Numbered from the stretch's first letter, positions 1 through 11,290 are shown. The stretch: 64,000 bases of DNA from Babylonia areolata (GCF_041734735.1 NC_134884.1:36466409-36530408); one strand, 5' to 3'. The notes: a model not told the origin generated them from the letters alone. A program made the numbers and translations.

Positions 1-132
1 CACAAATGACCGGGAGAGAGGAACAGGTGAAATAGTGCTGATTTAAGGCATGGGTGGGGAAGGGAAGGAAATGGACTTTCGTCTAAAATCACAATTGTGG
101 ACAGACGTCAGTTAAACAAAAGAACGAACTGA

Positions 133-139
<7 letters not shown>

Positions 140-173
<34 letters not shown>

Positions 174-180
174 TGTGCGT
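140..180. repeat. TG microsatellite
   Basis: An alternating TG tract with a few interruptions lies just before the first copy of the duplicated upstream block. Confidence 0.85.
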
Positions 181-198
181 GCGTGTATGTATGTATGT

Positions 199-590
199 AT
201 CAGTTTCAAGTGGTCGGACTTATAAATTTACATTAAATAGCCTACATTTACGCTGGACGTCTCACCGGCGGTAGTCAGTTGCGGAAAAAAGTAAATGTCT
301 AATCAGTCTTCGCACTGATGTACCCAACGCATTGATCAGGCCTTCCGAAAGAATGATCTCGCGCTTGAAACTGTGAGGCCGGGCTTCCTTGGCGAGGCTG
401 CTTGCAAATCCGAGTCGTCAGTTCACTTGGAGGAGGAAAAGAAATCAGTTGATCCGAAAACTTGCAAAGCCAAAAGAGTTTTATATTCATCCACCGTGGC
501 ACTGCTTCAGCACACAACTTCAAGCGATTTGTTGCTTTGCGCTTTAGAAGAAGATATCATACCCCCCTCCCCTCCCCCAAACACACTGTG

Positions 591-633
<43 letters not shown>

Positions 634-832
634 ACATGATAAAAATATCAGTTTCAAGCGGTCTGACATGTATTTACATTAAATAATCTTTCGCTGCCAG
701 TGGACATCTGTTGCGGGAAAAAAAAGTAAATGTCAGTCTAATCTTCGCATAAACCCAACGCCCCGGCGCACTGATCAGGCCTTCCGTAAGAATGATATCG
801 CGCTTGAAACCGACTGTGCGGGCTTCCTTGGC
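199..832 (+). promoter_or_regulatory. Duplicated upstream block of the TRIM-C1q gene
   Basis: Two related blocks lie in direct orientation at about 199-393 and 648-832. Both begin with CAGTTTCAAG, share a run around TTTACATTAAATA, a GTAAATGTC stretch, the word CTGATCAGGCCTTCCG (ATTGATCAGG in copy 1) and end near GGGCTTCCTTGGC. The second copy ends about 107 bp before the start codon, so this is the likely core promoter and 5' leader; the first is a duplicate about 450 bp further out. A GA microsatellite separates them. No TATA box is obvious. That it acts as a promoter is inferred from position only. Confidence 0.5.
594..631. repeat. GA microsatellite
   Basis: An uninterrupted GA dinucleotide tract lies between the two copies of the duplicated upstream block. 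Such tracts are often length-variable and can bind GAGA-type factors; no function is shown here. Confidence 0.9.
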
Positions 833-939
833 TTCTGTCCTTGACAGCGCGCCCGAATATCGTTTTACTCAGTGCTGATTTGAAACCGAAACTTCAACAA
901 GATCACATGATGTAATTGACAAATCGCGCGACAGTCAAT

Positions 940-1110
940 ATGGCGAGCGGTGGGGAGGAGTCATTCGGCAACCGAGAATCATGCAGTATTTGTCTGGAGC
1001 CATTTCGGGGACGAGATCCAAAGATGTTGCCATGCTTTCACACCTTTTGTCTTGCCTGCCTTTCTAAGATGGCAGAGAAAGAGAGGATCAAAAAGGCTGA
1101 ACAGAAGAAG
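940..1110 (+). CDS. TRIM-C1q exon 1: first part of RING finger
   Basis: This exon encodes 57 residues, MASGGEESFG to IKKAEQKK, with the first six RING ligands (C15, C18, C32, H34, C37, C40). It ends on AAG followed by GTATGA, phase 0. The last two RING cysteines are missing here and are supplied by exon 2, so the ring closes only after splicing across a 3.1 kb intron. Confidence 0.85.
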
Positions 1111-3569
1111 GTATGACACCACAGCGGTCAACTCCGCGCGTGAAGCGTGAATAGTACGAAGTGCACGGAAATTTTAACTTCCTCTCTCTGATCAACTGCA
1201 TTAGGTCTCACATTAGGTCTATCTGTTCACCGTGGAATCAACAGACTTGACTGACACTGAGTCTTTTGCTTTTATAGTAACTGTATATAAGCTGCCGAAG
1301 TGACTGAGCCCGCGGAGCGAAAGTAGGTCGCGGACACGATTATTTTCAAGTGTTTCTTGCCCGTTTACCTGTTTAGGTGTAAGGGTTTGTCGTTAATGCC
1401 GCGGCCTTATGGGATTATGATCTTCCGCGATCAACAGATTGGTTGAGAGAGTGCGTGCGTGTGTGTGTGTGTGTGTGTGTCTGTGCCGTGGAAGCTGCGA
1501 CATGTCGACTGGGAATGAGTGTGTGGAGGAGGGGTGGGTGGGTGCAGGGTAATCAGTTCTGGAGATGGTGTGTGTGTGTGTGTGTGCTTTCATATGTGAA
1601 ACTGCATGTTTCAGTGTTGCATATCTGTTAGTGTTATGTGTGTGAGTGTGTCGGCATGTTTTACATTTATTTGCTTTTTTATCATCATTATTGTCTTTTT
1701 ATATATATATTTTTTATTATTGTTATCATTGTTATTATCTTTTTTTTAAACATTTCTTTTTTTTCTTTTTGTTTTTTCTTTTTCTCTCATTTCTTTTTTT
1801 TTTCAAGGCCTGACTAAGCGCCCTTGGTTACACTGCTGGTCAGGCAACTGCTTGGCAGATGTGGTGTAGCATATATGGATTTGCCCGAACGCAATGACAC
1901 CTCCTTGAGCTACTTATACTGATACTGGTTGAGAGAACAGATTGATGGTTTGGTTTTATGAAAATGGCAAGTGCAATATGATAAAATTTACTGTGTTGGT
2001 AGTCTACCCAGAGGCAGAATGCTGTGCATTGCTATAACTTTCGGTCTTTAAAGTCATTACGCTTGCTGTGGCCTTGAGTGATATGGTATTCTTTCCCCTG
2101 TCAAAAGTCAGTCTGTCTTTCTCTTCATCCCAGGCGGCATTCTATTTTCTGTTCAGATAGCAGGGGGAGGGAAGCTGGTTTGAAGCTTGGGGCGGTAGAC
2201 AGAGTAGCGTCCCCTCAAGAGGCAGCAGAATATTTGGGGGGTTTTCCCCACATATATTGATGATGAAGGTGGAGGAGGATGACAGTGCTGCTATGGAGGT
2301 CCATTTTAGGTCTTGGACTATGTGACAATGCTGTACTCTATGTTTCTTTTCATAATGATATATCCCAACATTAACCAGGCCTGAGAGATACAAACACTTG
2401 CAATGTTGGTCAGGACATTTGAGCAGCACACCTAAAGGTGCATCCATGAAGCTGATCAACTGTGTGGTCCCAGTCTTCCCATTTTAGCCGTCAGTCTACA
2501 GTGCTGTTTACTTTGCCATGGCAGCTGGTTGGAAATGATTTTTTTTCCTGTCTTCTCTCTCTCTCTCGCTCTCTCTCAGAAAGAGAGCAAGGCAGCTTGC
2601 AATAATGGAAGCTTGTCCTCTGTATTCCTTCTATTCTTCTATAAAGCTAATACATAGCTGTGTCGAGAAAAGTGCCCCATTGTCAGCAGAAATATTCAAA
2701 TCCTCAACAAAAAAAAGAATACCAGTCTGTTTAAAAGAAATGAAATACCTTGAATCTTTCTTAAGTAAGTTACAAGCCAACCACAAGTTCACTGATTTCA
2801 TTTGAACATTCTATACAAAAGTTTGTAAAACACGTACACATGTGCGCACGCACGCTGATGTGTACATTAGCGCATAGGTTTTGTGTCTGTCATCGCTCAT
2901 TGATAGCATATAATTTTGAAATGACCCATCAATGTGGCAGCCAGTCAGTCACTTTCCTTTTTTTTTTTTTTTTTTTTTTTGTAAAATCGGTCATGTTAAA
3001 AGGGCTTTTGTAGACTACTCTTTCACTTCTGCAATACAACCACAATTGCAGTTTCAGACACTAAAAAATCTAGATATAATTATTACTAAATTTCCATGAC
3101 CCTGTGTACACATACTGAAATAGATAATTAACTTTAAAGGTCATTTGATCATTTTTCCTGTGTATACACAAGAACAGAACTGAACAAGTCTGCTCATTAT
3201 GCTGGCATGATACTTAAGCCGTTAAGGAAATTTTAGAGACATTTGCAACTGTGAAGATTTGGATTTCCACAGTGGAAAGTGCTTTCTTAAAACAATGATA
3301 TTAAACCAATGCATATTATGACAGTGACACTGTAGATCTGATATCTTTCAGTTTTACTACTTTGCCTTTGCTTCTGCTTTTTCTTTCATATTGACTGGAC
3401 TATAATGTGAACATTTCTTATCCAGAGCAGTCAGCATAAGTCAGCGTTTTTGCATTGCAGAATAAAGTTATGTAATGACTATGTTGTATTTTCCATGTTC
3501 ATCATAATGCAGCAAACATTAACACATTCTCTCTCTCTCTCTTTCTCCACACGCACACACACGCGCGCG

Positions 3570-3614
<45 letters not shown>

Positions 3615-6600
3615 ACACACACACACAAACAAACAAACCATTTCACATACTATTAAGTGTGATGGACGAAGTACAAATTCAATAACAGGGTTGGAGGGGG
3701 GTGGGGGGGGGGGATAAGGGGATGTCTTTCCTGACCTATTAATGTTCAGAATGACCCATTGATTTTGTGGTGAACCTGTCAAATGACCCATGGTGCCAAG
3801 AACCAAACCTGAGCTCTGATAGTGATGCATAATACAATGTGTGTGGAAAATGTTTCAGTGCATGCATGTGTACCTTATATCAGTACATGGCAGAGATATC
3901 TATTCAGTTCCTGAAACATTCGAAGAGACATCATTTGATTGTCTACTTGTACAGGTCTCCAAGCACAGTAAAAGGTAACTGTACTCTCATTCTCAACCAA
4001 AATAGACTTAGAATACATGTAACAAAACCACAACAGAGTAGATTTGGCTTTTGTCATGAAAAGAGAAATTGTGAAACTGCACAGTAGAATATCTTCTCTC
4101 TTTTTTTCTTTTTTTTTTCTATTTTGTTGTTGTTTTTGTTTTGACTGATTTCCAGACTAGTATTCAGTTTCTTATGAAATCTGCTGCAGGTATCGGCCTC
4201 GGCCAGCATGGATGAGGGAAATACCGTGGAAGGCACAGACGAGATTGTCATTTCTTGCCCCTCTTGCCGCAAATTTGCTAACGTGCCAGCCGAAGGGGTG
4301 AAGAAGTTTCAGGTAAGACACCTCCCAGACTGTCCTAGCTTGTACCAGACAGGGCACTGGAATTGCAGCTTTCAACCAGAGGGGGGTTGGTGTGTGTGTT
4401 TGTTTGTTTGTTTGTTTTTTAGGGTCCAGGGTTTAAATCCGAGTCGTGGCACCTGGTGGGTTAAGGGTGGAGATATTTTTCCAGTCAGAACATTGTAGTG
4501 GCCTCCACTCCAGGGAAGGTGCTCATTCTGTCTTGCTTCACAACTAAGCTGCTATTCTGGTCAACAGTGGGGCTCAGTTGGCTATGCCCTGTGTATATTG
4601 AGTCAGGCACCAGTGAACACACCTGAAGTGACTTGGCAGCAGCACGGGGTTTCCTCTGGTGTGTGGCTTTGTGGTGACACAAAATTGATAGTCCCTTGTG
4701 GACTACTGGCACCAGGGGATGGTGGCTGGTTATCCTGAGTAGAACTGTTCATGGAGTGTTTGAGATGGGCAGCATTGGGGAAATGACATTAAAAACAGCC
4801 TGGCAACTGGGAAAGAATTAAAAAATTAATTTTTAAATGATAACAGTGGAAAGTTATGGTTGGAGATATTTTAATATAATATTCTTAAGAATATTTCTTG
4901 ATTATCTTTCTAGTGTATGAATATGTGTGTGTATGGAAGCGTGTGAGTTTCAAAACATGTGTATAGGCTAGACTAAAATATTTTAAAAATATAAATTAGT
5001 TCAATGGTTTTTTTCAGGATAGAACCTTATTCAAAGTCTCTCCATGTGGGGGGAGCTGTGCTGGTATGAAGTTTGCATTTGGATCCAAAGGAAGTGATAA
5101 AAGTCTGTATTCCTGGTTGCCAGTGCATCCGCATTTTTTTGTTTGTATCTTTTTTTCAGTTTCTTTTTTTTCTTTTTTTTTTCTTTTCTTTTTTTTTAAC
5201 TTTCAAATGGAGAATTCATCATATCTGAAAACATGTGTATATGTGTATTGTACTCTTGTTGCAGACCAACTTTTACGTTGACAAGGGAGACCATGGCCGA
5301 GGGCACGTCCAGCCCATCATCTGTGATGTTTGTGATCAGGGCCAGGTGGCCAGCCACTGCTGCAGTATTTGTCAGATAAAACTCTGCTTTCACTGTCACC
5401 GTAGCCACACAGTGTGCCAACTTGCTGCAGCTTCAGCAGCCAAAACTACAGTTGGCGCCAGTGACGAGATGACCAAGCTTTTGAAAACCGGAAAGGAGCA
5501 TCTGGAGGTCATATCGAAGGTGCTCAGCTGTGCAGGAGAAGAGGAGAAGGAACTGCAAAAGCAAAGGAAATCTTTGGAAGACAGCCTTCATGACTTGTAC
5601 CTCACTGGTCTAGCACAGCTGGCTGATGCTCGGGATGAGGTTTTGGGAAAGATCAGATCTCACGCAAAGAACAGCGAAGAGAAGCTGAAGTCAGAAATAG
5701 CCACTGTGCAGAAAACCTACGATGTCCTTGCCCATTTTACCTCCCAAGGTGATGTCAGCTCCATGACTGAGGCTGATCTAAGAATGGTGCTGCTGACAGA
5801 TTCAGAACTGAAGGGACTGCAGGCCAGAGTAGAGCAGAAGACAGGGCAGTTCTTCAGATTCAAGACTGATGACAGTGGTGCAGCAGATTTGGTGAACAGC
5901 CTCAAAGAACTTGTCTTTGGAACACTTGAGCTGACTCCTGTTGCTCAAGATGTTCTTGCACAGCCAACGGACAGCGGAGATCTTGATCCTAACCTTTTGT
6001 TTGGAGATGGTACTCTTCCTTCTCCCCAAGTACAACAGAATCGTCTGCTGCAGCCAGGAGGTGCTGAAGACAGGAAACTGCTATTGAGGATGGATGACCT
6101 TGCCCAAAAATTTCAGTTCACCCTGAACAAGGTCAAAGAGAGCGAGAGCAAGGAAAAACAGCTCCAGACAGAAATGAGGAGTTTGATAGAAGAGGTCAAA
6201 ATGATGCAAGACAGAAACTCACTCTTGGCAGATGAGGTAGCCACAATCCAAGAGGAGAACAAGAAGTTGAGGGAAGATATGACGCAGCTGCAAAGAAACC
6301 AGGAAGGCCGTTTTCAGGACAAGACTGGATCTGCCAAACAAAGATCAGCAGCTTCAGCAGAGATGACAGATTCCCCACAAGGATCCAGATGCCAAGAATC
6401 TGCACCCTCACCCAAAGACAGACTTCACATTGAACAACTGCAGCAGGATGTCCAATGTCTGCAAGCCTCAGTGCAGAAGACAGCTGAGAGAACGAGTAGC
6501 ATCGTGCTATTGGAGTCACTGATAGGTGAGTTTGATGTTTAATGTTCTGCGACTTTCCATGCCCAGTTGTCATGATGACTTTGGTTTCAGTTTTCCCTCC

Positions 6601-8432
6601 AGCAAGAATGCCTATTGTGAGTTTATGTGGAAGTCTTTGGTGTGAGCAGACTCATGGAGACTGTTGTTTGGCGGACATGCATGGTGGTCCTCTCTCAGTC
6701 TGGGTCTGCAACTGAGCACTTACTGTTGTTAGCTGCATTGGGCCTAGTAGGTTGTGTCTTCTTTGTGTGTATTGAACTCTTCCCATTGTCCATCTAATGA
6801 ACAAGAAGAACAACACTTCCCATACACAGACACATCCTGGTGTCATCCTATTGAGTTACCTGAATTAACAGTCCACATGGTGCTGTTATTGTTTGGCTGC
6901 CATGAGAGAAAACCTGCATTGTTGCAGAGAGTTACTTCAGTGGTGCTGCATGTTCTAATCAGTATAGGCAGGAAGCTACCTACCAGTACCCCTACTAATC
7001 ATGACAGTTATTCATAATTTGCTTGATCATGGAACCAAACTTAAGTTGATTAGCATCCCTTCTGGAGTGGAGACTGCTGCTGCGTTCTACAAGCAACACT
7101 CACCATTATTCTACTGACACAAAGTCATTGACACAGACATTGGAGTGGAAGACAACTTCAACCTGAGGTAACCATGAGGGCATGGCAGGAATGGTTGATA
7201 AAATTTAAGTGCTTAGGTAAGCATAGCTTAATCCTCTGCATGCCCTGGCTGTGGCACACATAAGGCCACCACCAGAGATCTCTGATGCAGCCTGTCTTGA
7301 GTTGTGATAGCTATTTCCTCCAGATATAGCCTTTCTCCTTCAGAGCTATGTCAGATGTGTCCCCTGTCTTCCAGGGTCTTCTTGACAGTTTTTCCATCTG
7401 TCGTCCAGTGGTGGGCAACTCTTGGAAGTGCATCTTGTGGCATTCTAAGGAAGTGTCCTGTCCAATGCCATCTTCTTTATTTGATCTCAAAGATGATTTC
7501 CAGCATGTGATGGTTTTAATAGATTTTTTTTTTCTGGAGATGGTGTTTGGCCTGACCAGTGTGATGGGTTTATGCAAACATCAGGCATCTCCTGCATGCC
7601 TGTCTGTTGTCTGTCTGTATCTGTCACTGTCTAAGTGTAACAGGGTTAAATTATACTCTTTGCCCAGCTTACCTCTCCTACACTGTCCTCTTCCTCTGCT
7701 TAAAACACAAATCTTACTAAACTTACTTGAACTTGCTTAGTGATGTTTTGAATGACTGAGCTGGTCAGTTCGAAATGATTCAAGCTGGTATTATATGCTA
7801 TGTATATCTTGGGTCACTGTGCCAATGCTTATTACTAATGTTTATGCATGTGTGTGTGTGTGCATGTATGGATGTATGCATGTTGACGTGTGTGTGTATT
7901 TATGTGTGTTTAACTCTCTGTGTGTTTGTGTGTCTCTGTGTATGCATCATTTTTTGTATGTGTCACTGTGTATGTGAGTGTGTGTGTTTCAGAAGCAGCT
8001 CTGAACCCCATCTACTTCAAAGCGGAACTGGACCGCAAAGTGACCACGAACAGTGAGCGGCCCCTCATCTGCAAAGATGTCTTGGTGAACAAAGGCGGGG
8101 GCTACAACGTTAACATGGGAGCATTCCGCGCTCCAGTCAGTGGCACCTACCTGTTCTTGGCCACCGCCGCGCCTTTCCAAGATGACAAAGCAGCCCAGGT
8201 GGACATTGCTCACGGTGCTTGTGTTCATGGCGACTTTCAGAGCCATGGTTGTGCTTATTCTGACGTGATTGACTGCTCCAGCTCAGCTAGCTGTGTCGTG
8301 GAGATGGTCGCAGGGGAGTTTGTGTGGCTGAGGACATGTTCAGGCCCAGCCACTTTCGATAAGGATTCAATGACAACGTTCAGCGGTGTGCTGTTGATGC
8401 CAAAAGTACTGGAGAAGGTGTATGAAATCTAA
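940..8432 (+). CDS. TRIM-like protein with C-terminal C1q domain (RING, B-box, coiled coil, C1q)
   Basis: Four exons (940-1110, 4190-4312, 5265-6525, 7993-8432) join in frame through GT-AG introns into 664 residues. Seen: a C3HC4 RING with C15, C18, C32, H34, C37, C40, C80 and C83; the TRIM-typical link into a TNFYV stretch; a B-box-like zinc finger from C118 to H146; heptad-rich helix at about 165-230 and again at about 385-505; and a C1q domain at about 522-655 with GGGYN, GAFRAPVSGTY and a final FSGVLLMP. The ATG at 940 opens the RING exon directly, and an in-frame TTG at 916 is unnecessary. There is no signal peptide, so the protein should be intracellular, unlike most C1q proteins. By family knowledge the front half is an E3 ubiquitin ligase module and the C1q fold a trimerising or ligand-binding head. 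The substrate is unknown. The combination is the odd feature; the exon joining is inferred from phase and splice signals. Confidence 0.85.
1451..1926 (+). mobile_element. 5'-truncated LINE copy (3' UTR only) with target-site duplication
   Basis: The insert is flanked by GGTTGAGAGA at 1441-1450 and again at 1927-1936. It is GT-rich at the head, contains CCGTGGAAGCTGCGA, a T-rich middle, and ends with the block AAGGCCTGACTAAGCGC...GAGCTACTTATACTGATACT. The same block forms the 3' end of the RNase H-bearing LINE at 13062-15887, so this is a short truncated copy of that LINE family. It sits in intron 1 of the TRIM-C1q gene. Confidence 0.8.
1937..4189 (+). other. Rest of intron 1 of the TRIM-C1q gene
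   Basis: No exon is recognised here. It holds a poly(T) run near 2957-2980, a CA/CG microsatellite at 3545-3632, a G-run near 3695-3715 and a possible old repeat at about 2240-2540. The T-rich tract just before the exon 2 acceptor (4098-4145) is a plausible pyrimidine tract. Confidence 0.6.
3545..3632. repeat. CA microsatellite with CG core
   Basis: CA repeats enclose an alternating CG stretch at about 3562-3579. Alternating purine-pyrimidine sequence of this kind can adopt Z-DNA; only the sequence pattern is seen. Confidence 0.9.
4190..4312 (+). CDS. TRIM-C1q exon 2: end of RING finger
   Basis: The exon follows an acceptor ending GCTGCAG and ends at CAG before GTAAGA, phase 0 on both sides. 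It encodes 41 residues including CPSC (C80, C83), which completes the C3HC4 RING, and ends GVKKFQ. In TRIM proteins this position runs straight into a TNFxx stretch, which is exactly how exon 3 begins. Confidence 0.85.
4421..4495 (+). mobile_element. Fragment of tRNA-derived SINE (family 2)
   Basis: The sequence GGGTCCAGGGTTTAAATCC, followed by CACCTGGTGGGTTAAGGGTGG and AGATATTTTTCC, matches the B-box and early body of the SINE seen nearly full length at 46400-46761. It lies in intron 2. The remaining sequence to about 4740 is unrecognised. Confidence 0.6.
5265..6525 (+). CDS. TRIM-C1q exon 3: B-box and coiled coil
   Basis: The acceptor is TTGTTGCAG and the donor is AG before GTGAGT. The exon is 420 codons plus one base. 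It opens with TNFYVDKG, then a compact zinc finger C118-x2-C121, C131-x2-C134, C139-x2-C142, H146. Two charged heptad regions follow, separated by a less ordered stretch, the second rich in E, K, Q and L (ending LLESLIG). The open frame runs 17 codons past the donor, to a stop at 6540-6542. If unspliced it would give a short form lacking C1q. Confidence 0.85.
6526..7227 (+). other. First part of intron 3 of the TRIM-C1q gene
   Basis: No coding or recognised repeat signal was found in about 700 bp after the exon 3 donor. The text looks like old, decayed repeat. The rest of the intron holds the antisense LINE remnant and, at about 7850-7990, a TG-rich tract that runs into the exon 4 acceptor. 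Confidence 0.4.
7228..7515 (-). mobile_element. LINE ORF2 C-terminal remnant
   Basis: On the minus strand the sequence translates with minor decay to a LINE tail: KEDGIGQDTSLECHKMHFQE, then ...ALKEKGYIW, and a last stretch ALCVPQPGHAED before a stop at 7228-7230. The pattern (W/IGH, RMPQ, ...TPDGKR-like, RPK/RPW, LKEKGLTW-like, ALC-x-...ED-stop) is the common end of non-LTR reverse-transcriptase ORFs. It is 5'-truncated and lies in intron 3 of the TRIM-C1q gene, opposite to it. Confidence 0.65.
7993..8432 (+). CDS. TRIM-C1q exon 4: C1q domain
   Basis: The acceptor is GTGTTTCAG. The single base left from exon 3 plus AA makes the first codon, Glu 519. The exon encodes the whole C1q domain in one piece: NPIYFKAEL, a central GGGYNVNMGAFRAPVSGTY block, VEMVAGEFVWLRT and FSGVLLMP, ending with a stop at 8430-8432. 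C1q domains in molluscs are commonly carried on one exon, which fits a domain-shuffling origin; that origin is inference. Confidence 0.85.
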
Positions 8433-8685
8433 TCATTTGGACAGAGTTTAATCCAGGCTTTTACCTACCCATCTTTTTTGGACAACAAGGCAGTACTATC
8501 TTTATGAATATTCTGCTTGGATCACTGGTGATCATGTAATGCCCTATAATTACACACTTTAGAAATAATAATAGTAGAGGTTGTGATCATCATCATCATT
8601 TAGAATGCATATATTTGATCAGATCAATTTTGACACTTGTCTGTATTTGCAAAACTTGTGCTTGTCCAAAATCAGGTCCTAGTCA
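8433..8685 (+). other. Probable 3' UTR of the TRIM-C1q gene
   Basis: AT-rich unique sequence directly follows the stop codon. No AATAAA was seen before the first SINE, so the transcript end is not fixed. The next clear AATAAA on this strand that I noted is near 16910, and another lies at 20878. Confidence 0.3.
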
Positions 8686-8689
8686 GCAC

Positions 8690-8945
8690 TTCCAAAATGA
8701 CAGTTTAATGTGGATCCATGGCCTCAGTGTCCAAGGGTTCAAGTTCCTTCTACAGACCAGGAATTTTGCTCCCCACTCCTCAAGACCTTGAGTAATGATC
8801 GTTCAGATTGAACAGTTAATTGATGTCCAGTATGCAGAACGCACAACTTAAAAGCATGCTCTTAAAAGAACCCATGGCAACGAAAGGGTTGTCCCTGGCA
8901 AAATTCTTTTTAAAAAATCCACTTTGAAAGTAAAACTAATACACT
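8690..8945 (+). mobile_element. tRNA-derived SINE, family 1
   Basis: It begins with a decayed tRNA-like head (GTCCAAGGGTTCAAGTTCC as B box) and continues through AAAAGAACCCATGGCAAC, GGGTTGTCCCTGGCAAAATTC and AAATCCACTTTGAAAG. The same order is found in copies at 9575, 21275, 27272, 58960, 59210, 61340 and 62840. Confidence 0.7.
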
Positions 8946-8949
8946 GGCA

Positions 8950-9015
8950 GACCCCTCCCCCCCCGTCCCCCCCCCCCCACACACACACACACCCACGCCC
9001 CCCCCACCCCCCAAA
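8950..9015. repeat. C-rich and CA low-complexity tract
   Basis: Runs of C alternate with CA repeats directly after the SINE, possibly an expansion of the SINE tail. Confidence 0.8.
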
Positions 9016-9189
9016 AAAAGTTATTTTCTGGCTGTAGCACTAGTGACTTTGTACTGACTGTTGAAACACTGCAAACTTAAGATTATTATTCCCTTCTTAC
9101 CATTTTTGTGCTCCTGTTCCTGTTTCCATTTACGCTTTACCATGTGCACCTATGTTTGGTTTGACTTTGACTCAGTGTTACATTTAATT

Positions 9190-9560
9190 TGACGGGTGCA
9201 ATAGCCGAGTGTTGAAAACTTGGACTTTCAATCTGAGGGTCCCAGGTTCAAATCACAGTAACTGCGCCTGGTGGGTAAAGGATGGAGATTTTTCTGATCT
9301 CCCAGGTCAACATATGTGCAGACCTGCTAGTGCCTAAACCCCCTTCATGGGTATACGCATGCACAAGATCAAATATGCACGTTAAAGATCCTGTGATCCA
9401 TGTCAGCATTCAGTGGGTAATGGAAACAAAAATATACCCAGCATGCACACCCCCAAAAGCGGTGTATGGCTGCTGTCATGGCGGGGTAAAAACAGTCGTG
9501 CATGTAAAAGGTCACTCATGTACATACGAGTGAACATGTGAGTTGCAGCCCACGAGTGAA
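9190..9560 (+). mobile_element. tRNA-derived SINE, family 2, near full length
   Basis: It opens with GACGGGTGCAATAGCCGAG (tRNA A-box region), has CCCAGGTTCAAATCACAG as B box, the body words CAACATATGTGCAGACCTGC and ATACCCAGCATGCACACCCC, and ends in a GAAGAAG tail. The opposite-strand copy at 46400-46761 has the same order. Confidence 0.85.
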
Positions 9561-9574
9561 GAAGAAGTATTTAA

Positions 9575-9920
9575 TTTTTTTTTTTTTTTTTGTCTCAACA
9601 GATATCTCTGTTTTCTGTCTGCAAGTATTCATTTTATTATCAAAATGGATTTTTTTTCCCAGAATTTTGCTGGGACAACATTTTTGTTGTTGTGCGTTCT
9701 TTTACTCTGGCTAGGTGCGTACTGTGTAAAAGACCTCAGAATATATCATCTCATGCAAGGGACTGGCACTAAGACCACTACCACTCAAAGTCTAGTGAAG
9801 AGGGGGGTTACAGGTGGGCGTAGGGAGTTAAAAATATCACATTATCAGGCCATATAGGACTCGATGTGGACACTCACTCGGTTGGGAGTGTGACTGCTAG
9901 GCCACCACTCCACTAAAGAA
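9575..9920 (-). mobile_element. tRNA-derived SINE, family 1, inverted
   Basis: Read on the minus strand it starts with a decayed tRNA-like head near 9915 and ends in the A-rich tail at 9575-9590. The shared words are CTCAACAGATATCTCTG, CAGAATTTTGCTGGGACAAC and GACCACTACCACTCAAAGTC (plus-strand text). Confidence 0.7.
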
Positions 9921-9932
9921 GTTGGATCATGG

Positions 9933-9998
9933 TCTATTTTTATATTAATTTATGGCACCTTGCAATCTATTTTTATATTAATTTATGGCACCTTGCAA
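9933..9998. repeat. Exact 33 bp tandem duplication
   Basis: The unit TCTATTTTTATATTAATTTA plus 13 further bases occurs twice, head to tail, with no differences that I can see, so it is recent. Confidence 0.85.
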
Positions 9999-11290
9999 TC
10001 CATTGTGCCCTGCATATCCTGGACCGAACAAGAGGGATTTTTGACTCACTTGTGTAAACAAAGTGAGTCAATGTTTAAACCCGGTGTTCAGTTGTCTGTG
10101 TGTGTGTGTGTCCATGGTAAACTTTAACATTGCCATTTTCTCGGTTGACACCAAATTTGGCATAAAAATAGGAAAAATTCAGTTCTTTCCAGTCATCTTG
10201 TTTTAAACAATATTGCACCTCTGGGATGGGCACAAAAAAATAATACAAAAAAAGAAGCCTAATTATATGCAAAATGAATTTACTGTTATATTTTTTTTCT
10301 CTAAACTTGGCACTTTGATCTGATATTCTGACGCAGCATCAAGAGCAGTCATTTTTATCATTTTTTGTTCAAACAGGAACTTCTTTTGGTAAGCATGTTA
10401 GTTATATTTCTTGTGCATGTCTTTGGTGCAGATAGTAAAAAAGGGAAATTAATCTGTAATTAATGCTAGGGGGGTTAATTTGCTTTAAACTGATCTTTCT
10501 CATCTTAAACATTACATTTTGAAATTATACTCAGTACATAAAAAGCTTGTGTGTTTTACTCTCAGTGTACAGGGTTTTCACTATGTTCATTCGCCCAAGT
10601 GGTCTTTTTCAGAAAATACTAAAACCAGTGCTATGAGTGGACTTTATAGATCCATTGGCTGAGCCCTGAAGGTCATGGGCAAAAATCAATTGCATACACA
10701 TATTTATACATATTCAAAGCGCATGCTTATATTCCTTGCGAACGCGAAGAACGCCATTTTGTAAGTTGTTGACCTGCCCGTTCAATCCTGTATTCAATCG
10801 ACAATACACAATAACATGTGATGGAAAGTTGGAGAAGGAGACTGTTAAATATTTATTCAGAGAAAGATTTGTGAACGCCTCATCACTTACTGGATTATGC
10901 CCCAAACTGCCATAAAAATATCCACAAAATCAGTCGGAATTCACAGTTAAAAATGATAAACCATGAGAGTTGATACCCTTGGTGAAACGTACAAATTTTC
11001 AGTCTTGACTTTTCTCAAAATGAAATCCTTTTCACTTCATACGACGTTTAGAAGTACTTGCACTTGGCTGTACATGTTATTAGTTTAATAAAATGCTCAA
11101 TTTTCATATCAACTTTAAAACTGTAAAACTAGAATAAACATATCAGAGAAATTGAATCGACCGTGTCGTACATTCCCGGCGGGTGTAACTAAACTTGTAC
11201 ATCTATCTAGATCCAGAGAAAATGGCTAAATGTTGCAGTGTGATTGCGGCGATAGCCACGTCACCTTTACCGCGGACTTAAAAAGAATTC

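Noticed and set aside
4208-4498. 96-residue open frame starting at the exon 2 Met
   Set aside because: It is exon 2 running unspliced through its GTAAGA donor into the intron; the spliced form restores a RING and TRIM link.
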